Made by a program: the position numbers and the translations under genes. A DNA stretch of 64,000 nt from Leptospirales bacterium (GTDB lineage Bacteria > Spirochaetota > Leptospiria > Leptospirales > Leptonemataceae): assembly GCA_019694685.1 (NCBI GenBank), contig JAIBBM010000006.1:60464-124463 (forward strand), read 5' to 3'. Numbering within the stretch: position 1 is the first letter of the stretch; each line of letters begins with the position of its first letter. This document shows positions 53,005-60,901 of the stretch, piece after piece. Below the pieces are notes generated by a model. The model made no database searches and was not told where the DNA came from. It saw nothing but the letters and a program-made list of their open reading frames with translations.

Positions 53005-56000
53005 TCAACCGACCTTGAGTTCCGTGGTCCTGATCTTCCAGATGTAGAAAAGAACAGGATAGATCAAAAGCTCAAGCACGAAGGAAGTAGCAAGGCCACC
53101 CACCATGGGGGCAGCAATTCGCTTCATCACATCCGCGCCGGTTCCCTGAGACCACAGAATGGGAATGAGTGCGATCATTCCGCAGGCAACTGTCATGATT
53201 TTTGGTCGCACTCTCTTTACTGCACCATGAACGATCGCATCGCGCAGATCGCTTTCTGTCTGCAATCTTCCGGAGTCATGCCATTCTTTGTAAGAAAGAT
53301 CGAGAAACAATAGCATGAATACTCCTGTTTCTGCATCCAGGCCCATCAGCGCGATCATGCCAACCCAGACTGCTATGGAGATGTTGTATCCAAGCAGGAA
53401 CAAAAGCCAGATCGCCCCGACGATCGAAAATGGAACTGCGAGCACGATGATTGCTGTTTTCACTGCCGATCCCGTATTCGCATACATGAGCACTAGAATG
53501 AGAAACAGTGTCAGAGGAACCACTACAAGTAGTCTTTCGCGCACGCGAAGCATGTTTTCATACTGGCCGCTGAAACGAACTGTGGTCCCCTGAGGCAGTT
53601 TTAGTTTAGAATTTACAAGTTTCTTTGCGTCCTCCACGTAAGATCCAATGTCGCGTCCTGCAATATCAATGTAGACGTAACCGGAAAGCAGCCCGTCTTC
53701 ATCGCGAATCATGGAAGGCCCGGAGTTAAATCGAACCTCTGCGATATAAGAGATTGGAATTTGTGCCCCGGAGGGCGTGGAGACAAGGATACGCTTCAGA
53801 TCCGGCAGGGTTTCTCTAAACTCTCTCGCATAGCGGATGTTAATCGGAAAGCGTCGCCTCCCTTCCACAGTGGTAGACAGATTTTCTCCTCCAATTGCGG
53901 ATTCTACAATGGTCAAAGCGTCGTCTACCGTCAGGCCGTAGCGTGCCAGCTCTTCGCGCTTCAAATTGAAGTCGAGAAAATACCCTCCCGCCACTCTCTC
54001 TGCATAGACACTTCGGGTTCCAGGCACTTCTTTTACAATGGTTTCCAGCTCCAGACCGATCTTTTCTATTTCCTTGATGTCCGAACCAGATATTTTGATT
54101 CCCACCGGAGTCCGAATGCCCGTCGAAAGCATATCAATTCGGTTTTTGATGGGCATGGTCCACGCATTCGTCCAGCCCGGGATGCGAATCTTCTGATCCA
54201 TTTCTTGAACCAGTTCCTCATACGTTATGCGATCTCTCCAGACGCGACGGAACGGTTCCTTGCTCCATTCTGGCAAAAAGCTATACCAGCGCTTCACTTC
54301 TCTCCATTGAGATTCAGGTTTCAGAACGATTACAGTTTCTACCATGGATAGAGGAGCAGGGTCTGTCGCAGAATCTGCCCTTCCCACTTTTCCAAACACT
54401 CTTTCCACTTCCGGAAATTCACGCAGCATCCTGTCCTGAATCTGCAGGGATCGCTTTGCTTCTCCTATCGAAATTCCAGGAAGACTCACAGGCATATAGA
54501 GGATGGCGCCTTCGTTCAGTGGCGGCATGAATTCTGAACCTAGCTTTCCATAAATCGGAATGGTGGAGATCATCAGAAGCACGGCTGTGGCCAGAGTTGC
54601 CTTGCGATGTTTGAGAACAAAGTTGCACGCAGGCTCATAGAAACGAAACAACACGCGGCTTACAGGATGGTTTTCTTCTTTGTAGTATCTTCCGACGAGT
54701 AAATGACTCATGAGTGTGGCCAGCCACACGGGCCTGAAACGAAAGAATTCGTAGCGATTGTACATCATTCGAATCGCAGGATCGAGGGTGAGTGCGAGAA
54801 GAGCAGCAATCGCCATTGCAAAATTTTTCGAGTACGCAAGAGGTTTGAAAAGCCTGCCTTCCTGGTCTACGAGAGTGAAGATGGGCATGAAGCTCACTGC
54901 AATGACCAGAAGAGAGAAGAAGACGGATGAGCCTACTTCCGTGAGAGCACGGAGCCTGACTTCTTCAAATGGTTCTTTCTGTCCGCTTTCCATCCAGATC
55001 TGGATGCGATGGTACATATTCTCTACCTGAACGATCGCTCCGTCTACAAGCACACCAATGGAAATGGCAATGCCGGCAAGAGACATGATGTTCGAAGTCT
55101 GTCCCGTTAAATAGAGCGGAATAAAAGCGAGAAACACAGAGACTGGTATCGTAATGATGGCAGTCGTGGCGGATGGTAGATGCCACAAGAATAGTAGAAT
55201 GATGAGACTCACTACGATGATTTCTTCCACGAGAGTGGACTTCAGAGTCTCTATCGCTTTTTCAATCAGTTCGGAGCGATCGTATAAGGTAACAAGCTTC
55301 ACTCCTTCGGGAAATGATGATTGAATTTCTGACAGACGCGTCTTTGCGCGTTCGATCACAGCGAGTGCGTTTTCACCGGATCGCATAACAACGGTTCCAG
55401 TGGTTACTTCTCCTTCGCCGTCCATATCGGATGCGCCGCGTTTGATATCCGGACCCAGAGTGACTTTGCCCAGATTTCTGAGTAGAACGGGAGTTCCCGC
55501 GTCATCGACCCTCACTACGATGTTTTCCAGATCCCGCGTTTCGCGAACGTATCCGCGCCCGCGCACCATGTACTCGTGGCCGGAAAATTCTACTACGCGA
55601 CCGCCTGTTTCACGATTGCTTTTGCGGATGGCGTCTGTGATGGTAGGAACACTGATATTATACGAGAGCAGCGCGCCTGGATCGAGTAGAACCTGGTATT
55701 GCTTAACTGGTCCACCAAGGCTTGCTACTTCAGCGACCCCCGGTACTGTCTGCAAGTGAAGGCGCAAGTTCCAATCCTGGAATGCGCGAATTTCGTGTTG
55801 TTCTACGGAGCCATCGCCCGTAAGGGCATACTGGTATACCCAGCCCAGGCCCGTTGCGTCGGGGCCAATTTCCGCCCTGACTCCTTCTGGCAATCTAGGT
55901 TGAATTCGCGCTAGATATTCAAGCACGCGACTTCGGGCCCAGTACAGGTCCGTTCCATCTTCGAAGATCACATAAACAAAAGAGTATCCAAAATCAGAAA

Positions 56001-56250
56001 AGCCGCGAACCGCTTTGACTCTGGGCGCACCCAGGAGTCCAGTGATGATGGGATAGGTAACTTGATCTTCCATGATGTCTGGACTTCTTTCCCACCTGGA
56101 ATAGATAATGACTTGAGTGTCGCTCAGATCCGGAAGAGCGTCTAACGGTATATGTTTCGCACACCAGTACGCTCCCCAGAGGAGCACTCCAGTCATGAGG
56201 AGAACCAGGAATCGATTTTTTGCGCTGAATCGGATTATTCTTTCTACCAT
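53005..56250 (-). CDS. cusA: Copper/silver RND efflux pump, CusA-type
   Basis: CusA is the proton-driven inner-membrane pump of the CusCBA complex that removes Cu(I) and Ag(I) from the periplasm. The 1081-residue protein has the heavy-metal RND features DALPDLSDTQVII, VKAVRGFSDFGYSFVYVIFEDG in part, PDATGLGWVYQYAL and RIDMLSTGIRTPVGIKI. The Met in IDML (about residue 707) corresponds to one of the metal-shuttling Met of CusA. Twelve transmembrane segments and two porter domains are present. ATG 56250 (after GGGTGAGTAAG) starts one base past the cusB stop. A Zn/Co pump of CzcA type is less likely. Confidence 0.92.
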   Translation of the reverse strand: MVERIIRFSAKNRFLVLLMTGVLLWGAYWCAKHIPLDALPDLSDTQVIIYSRWERSPDIMEDQVTYPIITGLLGAPRVKAVRGFSDFGYSFVYVIFEDGTDLYWARSRVLEYLARIQPRLPEGVRAEIGPDATGLGWVYQYALTGDGSVEQHEIRAFQDWNLRLHLQTVPGVAEVASLGGPVKQYQVLLDPGALLSYNISVPTITDAIRKSNRETGGRVVEFSGHEYMVRGRGYVRETRDLENIVVRVDDAGTPVLLRNLGKVTLGPDIKRGASDMDGEGEVTTGTVVMRSGENALAVIERAKTRLSEIQSSFPEGVKLVTLYDRSELIEKAIETLKSTLVEEIIVVSLIILLFLWHLPSATTAIITIPVSVFLAFIPLYLTGQTSNIMSLAGIAISIGVLVDGAIVQVENMYHRIQIWMESGQKEPFEEVRLRALTEVGSSVFFSLLVIAVSFMPIFTLVDQEGRLFKPLAYSKNFAMAIAALLALTLDPAIRMMYNRYEFFRFRPVWLATLMSHLLVGRYYKEENHPVSRVLFRFYEPACNFVLKHRKATLATAVLLMISTIPIYGKLGSEFMPPLNEGAILYMPVSLPGISIGEAKRSLQIQDRMLREFPEVERVFGKVGRADSATDPAPLSMVETVIVLKPESQWREVKRWYSFLPEWSKEPFRRVWRDRITYEELVQEMDQKIRIPGWTNAWTMPIKNRIDMLSTGIRTPVGIKISGSDIKEIEKIGLELETIVKEVPGTRSVYAERVAGGYFLDFNLKREELARYGLTVDDALTIVESAIGGENLSTTVEGRRRFPINIRYAREFRETLPDLKRILVSTPSGAQIPISYIAEVRFNSGPSMIRDEDGLLSGYVYIDIAGRDIGSYVEDAKKLVNSKLKLPQGTTVRFSGQYENMLRVRERLLVVVPLTLFLILVLMYANTGSAVKTAIIVLAVPFSIVGAIWLLFLLGYNISIAVWVGMIALMGLDAETGVFMLLFLDLSYKEWHDSGRLQTESDLRDAIVHGAVKRVRPKIMTVACGMIALIPILWSQGTGADVMKRIAAPMVGGLATSFVLELLIYPVLFYIWKIRTTELKVG

Positions 56251-56251
56251 C

Positions 56252-57277
56252 TTACTCACCCGCCTCGTCGATCGCGGATTGAAGTCTGCTTTCGGAATCA
56301 ATTAGAAAAGCGCCTGACGTTACGATTCGATCTCCTTCATTCAATCCGGCTGCGATAACGATTCGTTCTCCTGACTCCTGGCCGACTTTGATTTCTCTGG
56401 CCTGGAAGGTATCTGCGTCCGCCGCGACAAAAACGATTTGTCTTTTCCCTGTGTATACGACTGCACTCCTGGGTATCACGATTCGAGGACCCAGATTTGC
56501 CTGAACTGTCACGCGAAGATATGCCTCTGGTCTGAGTATCCCTTGCGGGTCGCGCACCAAAATGCGAGCGCGAACACTACGCGATGCCTGGTCTACCACG
56601 CTCGACACGGAGCGCACCGTACCTGTGAGTTCTTTCTCCGGGGCATACGAGGGAGAGATGATCGCGGTTTGTCCTACTTTGATCAAGTCTACTTCCTGTT
56701 CGTATAACGTTGCATAAACCCAGGCGATGCCCGGAGTGGCCACCTGATACAGCGATTCCACACTGGCAGGATTCAGCTCCAGTTGTCTGATTTCCTCTGG
56801 TCCCATTCCTAGAATGCGCAGGCGCGCTGCTGCAGAGCGAGCGAGCGCCGGATCTTCTTTCCCAAGAGTGATGAATTCTTTGACGGCGGATGCAAGTTCC
56901 GTATCGAGCGCTGCTTTTCCAGTCGTGCGAAGAGTGACTTGGAAAGGTTCCTTCTTCACAACGCTGAGTTTGATCCCACCTTGCTTTTGTCTGGCTTCCG
57001 TAACTTTGACCACTCCAGCACCAGTATCGTGTTGATGCGATTGGTCCTCTTTGTAAACTGGCACGAGTTGCATGTGACAGATTGGACAAAGACCAGGACC
57101 ATCCTTATGCACTTGCGGATGCATGGAGCAAGTCCAGTAGGAGATAGCCGCCTGGGCTGGATCCACGGCCGCCTGCTGGGAATACTTAAAAATTGTTAGT
57201 AACTGCTTTCCGCGGGCTGCGATGATTACAATGACTGCAGCTGCGAATACGAAGATAACGATCCATTTTGTTTTCAT
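56252..57277 (-). CDS. cusB: RND periplasmic adaptor with heavy-metal-binding domain, CusB-type
   Basis: The 341-residue membrane-fusion protein has an N-terminal anchor (about 7-21), followed by a small heavy-metal-binding domain (47-74; YWTCSMHPQVHKDGPGLCPICHMQ in part, with Cys50, Cys64, Cys67 and Met/His ligands). The barrel-sandwich and membrane-proximal domains follow (VEVSDV-like beta-rich region, VVYTGKRQIVFVAADADTFQ in part, ending AGLNEGDRIVTSGAFLIDSE in part). It links CusA to the outer-membrane channel. It overlaps cusC by ATGA. No separate cusF is visible; the metal-binding domain here may take that role. Confidence 0.92.
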   Translation of the reverse strand: MKTKWIVIFVFAAAVIVIIAARGKQLLTIFKYSQQAAVDPAQAAISYWTCSMHPQVHKDGPGLCPICHMQLVPVYKEDQSHQHDTGAGVVKVTEARQKQGGIKLSVVKKEPFQVTLRTTGKAALDTELASAVKEFITLGKEDPALARSAAARLRILGMGPEEIRQLELNPASVESLYQVATPGIAWVYATLYEQEVDLIKVGQTAIISPSYAPEKELTGTVRSVSSVVDQASRSVRARILVRDPQGILRPEAYLRVTVQANLGPRIVIPRSAVVYTGKRQIVFVAADADTFQAREIKVGQESGERIVIAAGLNEGDRIVTSGAFLIDSESRLQSAIDEAGE

Positions 57278-58554
57278 TTGTCTTTTCCTGGGAAGAACGC
57301 ATCAAGACTTTCTGCGGCCTTGAGTAGTTCGGCAGTGAACTCAAGCTCGTGCTCGAGACGCGATAGTTCATGATCAAAATGAACTTGCAGCGATTGGATT
57401 ACGATAGAGAAATCTGCCTTGCCATTTGCGTAGCTGATGCGCGCGGCTTCATGCGCATTCATCGCTCCCGGAATGAGAGACTGATCGTGGAGGCGCAAGC
57501 CCTTCTTGATTCCATCCATCCTGTCGAGCGAAGCCTGCAGATCTGTCTTCGCTTTGAGTCGCGCGTCAGCAAGCCTGAGTCGCGCCGCCTCCAGGTTTCC
57601 TGATTTTTCAAGGATATTCCAGTGATTTGTGAAAGCTGTCCAGAGTGGAACGCGAATCGTAACCCCTGCCTTGTAAAACTTTTCACTGGTCCAATCGCGT
57701 AAACCGGCGGAGCTCTTGTTTTCCTTTCCATAACCGGCGAACACTTCAAAATCAGGAAGATAGTTCATCCACGCACGCGTGTCGTCCAGATCTCCTTGTT
57801 TGATCTGCGACTCGGCCATTTTCATTTCCAGAGAATGTTCCTCAAACTTTGCAGCCAGATTTCGCACGCGTGTTTCCAATTCAGCGAGCTCGGAATCTAC
57901 CTGATCATCGGACATGTTGTGTGTTTCCCCGGAGGACGTTGTATAGTATTCGACCGCGCGATGAACAGACGCATATTCACTCTGTGCCTGGTTCACCGCG
58001 AGAGCAGCTTCTGATTCTCGAACATGAACCATGGATAGATCCACCAGAGGTGTCTTTCCTGTTTCGTATCGAATGCGCGCAAGGGTTTCAAGAGTGCGAA
58101 GCCTTTCCTGCGTCTGGGAATTCAGTTTGATTCGCGCCTGAATGAGCCTTTCGCGCGTGCGGAGCATCAGGAATTCCCGCGCCATCCGATTCTTGATCAA
58201 CCGGATTCGAAGTGTTTCTTCGTCAGCCTTCGCACCGAGGCGAAGGGATTCTACTGTGCCCTTACCAGGAAAAGGAATTGGTTGACGCACTTCAAATTCA
58301 GATCCAGTGATCTTCTTTCGATCCACCATCTGATCAGGAAGGGCCTGAATCATATCCTCTCTGCCGCGACTGCGCGAGATTTCAATTTCTGGGTCCGGAT
58401 ACCCAAACATCGTGCTACGGGCCGCATGTCTCGACGCTCCTGCAGTCGCAGACTGGCTCTGCACCAGCGGATGTTGATCTATGATTTCCTCAAGCGGTGA
58501 AGCATAGAGGTTCGCAGCGAACCATAACGCTGCGCAAAGTATTAGCGATTTCAT
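57274..58554 (-). CDS. cusC: Outer-membrane efflux channel, CusC/TolC family
   Basis: The 426-residue product has a signal peptide (1-18, NLYASPLE) and two OEP-type halves rich in long helices (RLGAKADEETLRIRLIKNRM in part, ADARLKAKTDLQASLDRM). It lacks a lipobox, unlike E. coli CusC. In heavy-metal RND operons of this type the channel gene comes first, as here. Its ribosome-binding site GAAGGAGG is buried in the hairpin at 58560-58586, so translation is probably controlled. The stop overlaps the cusB start. Confidence 0.9.
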   Translation of the reverse strand: MKSLILCAALWFAANLYASPLEEIIDQHPLVQSQSATAGASRHAARSTMFGYPDPEIEISRSRGREDMIQALPDQMVDRKKITGSEFEVRQPIPFPGKGTVESLRLGAKADEETLRIRLIKNRMAREFLMLRTRERLIQARIKLNSQTQERLRTLETLARIRYETGKTPLVDLSMVHVRESEAALAVNQAQSEYASVHRAVEYYTTSSGETHNMSDDQVDSELAELETRVRNLAAKFEEHSLEMKMAESQIKQGDLDDTRAWMNYLPDFEVFAGYGKENKSSAGLRDWTSEKFYKAGVTIRVPLWTAFTNHWNILEKSGNLEAARLRLADARLKAKTDLQASLDRMDGIKKGLRLHDQSLIPGAMNAHEAARISYANGKADFSIVIQSLQVHFDHELSRLEHELEFTAELLKAAESLDAFFPGKDK

Positions 58555-58559
58555 GTTTC

Positions 58560-58586
58560 CTCCTTCGCGTTTTGCAGGCGAAGGAG
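58560..58586 (-). promoter_or_regulatory. Hairpin sequestering the cusC ribosome-binding site
   Basis: On the minus-strand transcript CTCCTTCGC (58586-58578) pairs perfectly with GCGAAGGAG (58568-58560) around a nine-base loop. The right arm contains the Shine-Dalgarno sequence GAAGGAG, which ends just before the cusC ATG at 58554. The left arm begins three bases after the stop codon of the small leader-like gene. A ribosome that finishes or stalls on the leader would open this stem. This is what is seen in the sequence; the regulatory reading is inference. Confidence 0.7.
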
Positions 58587-58589
58587 ATT

Positions 58590-58913
58590 CTAGATCAGGA
58601 GGGAACGCGTTCGAAGATATGTTTTTCCACGATCTTCATGAACCAGAGCTTTTGTGGCAACCTGGACGGACAGCCAGCGCGGAGCTTCCAGCCGAACGGA
58701 CGCCAGCGGAACGATAGCTGGCATTGAAAATGCGTCCACTTCCACGCCAGGAATCACTTTGCAGCAATTGAGGCATTGTTCCTGCTTCTGGCTTTTGTGG
58801 CACGGGGGCACATCTGCCGCGGGTTTGGCCGCGAACAAAAACATGCAGAGCCCTGCTTTTAGCACGACCGCTGGAAGAAGTGGAATGGCCACAGCTCTTC
58901 GCAAGGAACTCAT
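58590..58913 (-). CDS. Small exported Cys/His protein, possible copper-sensing leader ORF
   Basis: The 107-residue product has a hydrophobic export segment (about 8-30) followed by a putative metal-binding stretch: PPCHKSQKQEQCLNCC (Cys38, His39, Cys47, Cys50, Cys51). Small proteins of this build (DUF2946-like) sit at the front of copper operons. In Rhodobacter capsulatus one of them, CutF, controls translation of the next gene by copper-dependent stalling. Here a hairpin over the cusC ribosome-binding site lies directly downstream. It differs from CutF in lacking a Pro-rich C-terminus. It could instead be a periplasmic copper-binding protein. Confidence 0.65.
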   Translation of the reverse strand: MSSLRRAVAIPLLPAVVLKAGLCMFLFAAKPAADVPPCHKSQKQEQCLNCCKVIPGVEVDAFSMPAIVPLASVRLEAPRWLSVQVATKALVHEDRGKTYLRTRSLLI

Positions 58914-58944
58914 ACCTTACCTAATGAGTCGGATCAAACGATCG

Positions 58945-58950
58945 TCAACT
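58945..58950 (-). promoter_or_regulatory. Possible -35 element of the copper-efflux operon
   Basis: The minus strand carries TTGACG 32 bases before the leader ATG. The -10 at a spacing of 16-18 bases is poor (CATTAG/ATTAGG). The -35 overlaps an 8-base palindrome ACGATCGT (58938-58945), which could be part of an operator in this 92-base divergent region. No MerR-type dyad of the CueR class was found. The call is tentative. Confidence 0.3.
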
Positions 58951-59005
58951 AAAAAAGGGAGAGCGCGATTGTGCAAAAAAGCGTGACGCAGCGCGAAGCA
59001 ATGGA

Positions 59006-59899
59006 ATGTTTTTCAATGTGGGCGCCGGGCATCATCATGGACCTCCAACAGTCACGCGAGCGTTTGTGCTGGGCGTAATCATCAACAGTGCATTCGTTGT
59101 AATGGAAGCCGCGGCCGGATTGTTTCTAGGATCCATAGCCCTTCTGACAGACGCAGGACATAATCTTGCGGACGTAGGTAGCCTTCTCGTAGGGCTCGTA
59201 GCCGCTCGCCTGGCAGAGAAGAGATCCAGTTCTGTATACACCTACGGTCTGGGCAAAAGCACAGTACTGGCCGCTTTGATCAATGCTACTTTCCTGCTCG
59301 TTTCCACGGGAGCCATTGGCTATGCGGCGATTGTTCGCCTAACGTCACCGGTACCGATCGCTGGAGAGAAGGTGGCTCTCGTTGCGTTTGTTGGAATCAT
59401 CATCAACGGAGCGAGCGCTCTCTTGTTTTTCAAAGATCGACATCACGATCTGAACGTGCGTGCCGCGTACTTGCATTTGCTTGCGGATGCTGGAATTTCA
59501 CTGGGAGTCGTTGTTGCTGGCTTCGTGGTCTATCTAACCGGGTGGATGTGGTTTGATCCTGCAGTCGGTATTCTGGTTGGGGTTGCCATTCTTTATGGAG
59601 CTTTTTCTTTGATGCGAGATGCGCTTCGTCTGTCTCTGGACGGTGTCCCGCCTGCACTTGAGCTTTCAACGGTGCGCGATTATCTTCTTTCTGTAGATCG
59701 AGTTTGTGATGTTCACGATCTTCACGTCTGGGCTATGAGTACTACGGAGACTGCTCTGACAGCACATCTGGTAACAGACGATACGGCGTCGCTTTCCTTT
59801 GAAGAAATCAATGAAGAGCTATTTCACCGATTTCATATTTCGCACGCAACGCTGCAGGTAGAGCCTGTTGGCGGGGCGGACTGCCGACAGCGTTGCTAA
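59006..59899 (+). CDS. Cation diffusion facilitator (zinc/cation exporter)
   Basis: This 297-residue inner-membrane antiporter exports Zn(II) or related ions. Six transmembrane segments are present; the first site is formed by LLTDAGHNLADVGSLL (His and Asp) and by HLLADAGISLGVV in TM5. A His-rich N-terminus (GAGHHHGPP) and a C-terminal cytoplasmic domain (VCDVHDLHVWAMST) complete the CzcD/ZitB layout. It is divergent from the copper operon and ends three bases from the Cys-rich lipoprotein gene. The start ATG 59006 has a poor ribosome-binding site. Confidence 0.93.
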   Translation: MFFNVGAGHHHGPPTVTRAFVLGVIINSAFVVMEAAAGLFLGSIALLTDAGHNLADVGSLLVGLVAARLAEKRSSSVYTYGLGKSTVLAALINATFLLVSTGAIGYAAIVRLTSPVPIAGEKVALVAFVGIIINGASALLFFKDRHHDLNVRAAYLHLLADAGISLGVVVAGFVVYLTGWMWFDPAVGILVGVAILYGAFSLMRDALRLSLDGVPPALELSTVRDYLLSVDRVCDVHDLHVWAMSTTETALTAHLVTDDTASLSFEEINEELFHRFHISHATLQVEPVGGADCRQRC

Positions 59900-59902
59900 G
59901 TA

Positions 59903-60169
59903 TTACATATATTTCCCGTCTTCCACTGGCTCGAACTTTCCACTCTTGTCTGCGCATTCTTTGCTTTTCATCTTCAGCCAGGCTTTGCCTTTGCAAGTGT
60001 TCAACCCGGCACAACCGTGTTCTTTGCTTGCGCAGGAACCAGTTCCTTTGCAGGAGTTTACTCCATAGCATTTGCCTTCGTCACTGACCTGTGCTTTCGG
60101 TGCCTCTTTACAGGTGCCACCGGCAAGGATGCCCGCCAGCGCGGCCGAAATCAAAATCGAATTCTTCAT
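59903..60169 (-). CDS. Cys-rich lipoprotein resembling bufferin-type metallophore precursors
   Basis: The 88-residue product has a signal peptide with lipobox-like AGGTC (Cys20), then a compact core with repeated CKG and G-x-N motifs: KCYGVNSCKGTGSCAS, GCAGLNTCKGKAW and a final Cys in KSKECADKSG. This pattern is that of the bufferin precursors, copper-binding peptides whose cysteines are modified by MNIO (DUF692) enzymes. Here the signal is of lipoprotein type and no DUF692 or DUF2063 gene is in the window. It converges on the CDF gene near the copper pump, which fits metal binding. Without modification it could still chelate copper by thiols. Confidence 0.7.
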   Translation of the reverse strand: MKNSILISAALAGILAGGTCKEAPKAQVSDEGKCYGVNSCKGTGSCASKEHGCAGLNTCKGKAWLKMKSKECADKSGKFEPVEDGKYM

Positions 60170-60189
60170 GCATTCAATTCAGTGAATGC
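60170..60189. promoter_or_regulatory. Perfect inverted repeat upstream of the Cys-rich lipoprotein gene
   Basis: GCATTCA (60170-60176) and TGAATGC (60183-60189) form a perfect 7-bp dyad with a six-base centre. It ends directly at the ATG of the Cys-rich lipoprotein gene and lies within its 85-base divergent region with the YciB-like gene. It could be an operator or an RNA hairpin at the translation start. A TTGACA at 60221 has no matching -10. Confidence 0.4.
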
Positions 60190-60254
60190 GCCTCTTCCGT
60201 AAAGTGAAATACACCCGGGATTGACAGCACGCGCGGGGCTTTTCACCTCTGGTT

Positions 60255-60818
60255 ATGGAGTCCTCTACATTCTGGTTCGGCATCGTTCCTGTGATTGCGT
60301 TTGTGTTACTGGAATCCTTCGCCGGAAAGAGGATGGCGATTGTGATCGCACTGGTCCTGGCCTGCGCGGAACTCGTGTTCTCTCTGGTTGTATACGGCGC
60401 GATTGATGAACTTACGATTCTGGCGTTTGTTATTGTTTTCATTGCCGGTGCGATTTCAGTCAAGACCGGGAATGATCTATATTTTAAATTGCAACCGGCA
60501 TTGGTGAGTGTCGCGACCGCCGCTGCTTTCTTTATCTATTACTATCTTCTTGATCGACCATTGTTGACCTTCATGATGCACAAATACTTGCCATCGATGC
60601 TTGCGCAATTGCCGGCGGATCGGCAGACATTGTTTGAAGGAACGATGCGAGTCTTGTCTCGCGACCTTATCTTCTGGTTCCTGTTGCATGCAGCGGCCAC
60701 AGCGTATGCTGCGATGAGGTTGTCTAAATGGTGGTGGTTTGCGATTCGCGTGCCCGGCCTCTACTTGATGCTGTTCCTGGCCACATTCATTGCAGTTCGT
60801 GGAGTGATCCCGGCCTGA
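60255..60818 (+). CDS. YciB/septation protein A-like membrane protein
   Basis: The 187-residue protein has five to six transmembrane segments. The stretch SVKTGNDLYFKLQPALVSV matches the conserved K-x-x-P-x motif region of the YciB (IspZ) family, whose members influence cell-envelope shape and membrane homeostasis. A C-terminal FLLHAAATAYAAMRLS follows. It is divergent from the Cys-rich lipoprotein gene and 83 bases before the desaturase. The start ATG has a weak ribosome-binding site. Confidence 0.75.
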   Translation: MESSTFWFGIVPVIAFVLLESFAGKRMAIVIALVLACAELVFSLVVYGAIDELTILAFVIVFIAGAISVKTGNDLYFKLQPALVSVATAAAFFIYYYLLDRPLLTFMMHKYLPSMLAQLPADRQTLFEGTMRVLSRDLIFWFLLHAAATAYAAMRLSKWWWFAIRVPGLYLMLFLATFIAVRGVIPA

Positions 60819-60901
60819 GGTGATTCTCTGTTCGATTCCCTCACGCGTAAAAAAAATCTGCTGGAAGAAATCCCTGGGCCAGTCTCCCATGAAACAGAAG
60901 C

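Noticed and set aside
60221..60226. TTGACA as -35 of the YciB-like gene
   Set aside because: The hexamer is perfect, but no -10 match is found at a normal distance; the closest A/T-rich hexamer is too far.
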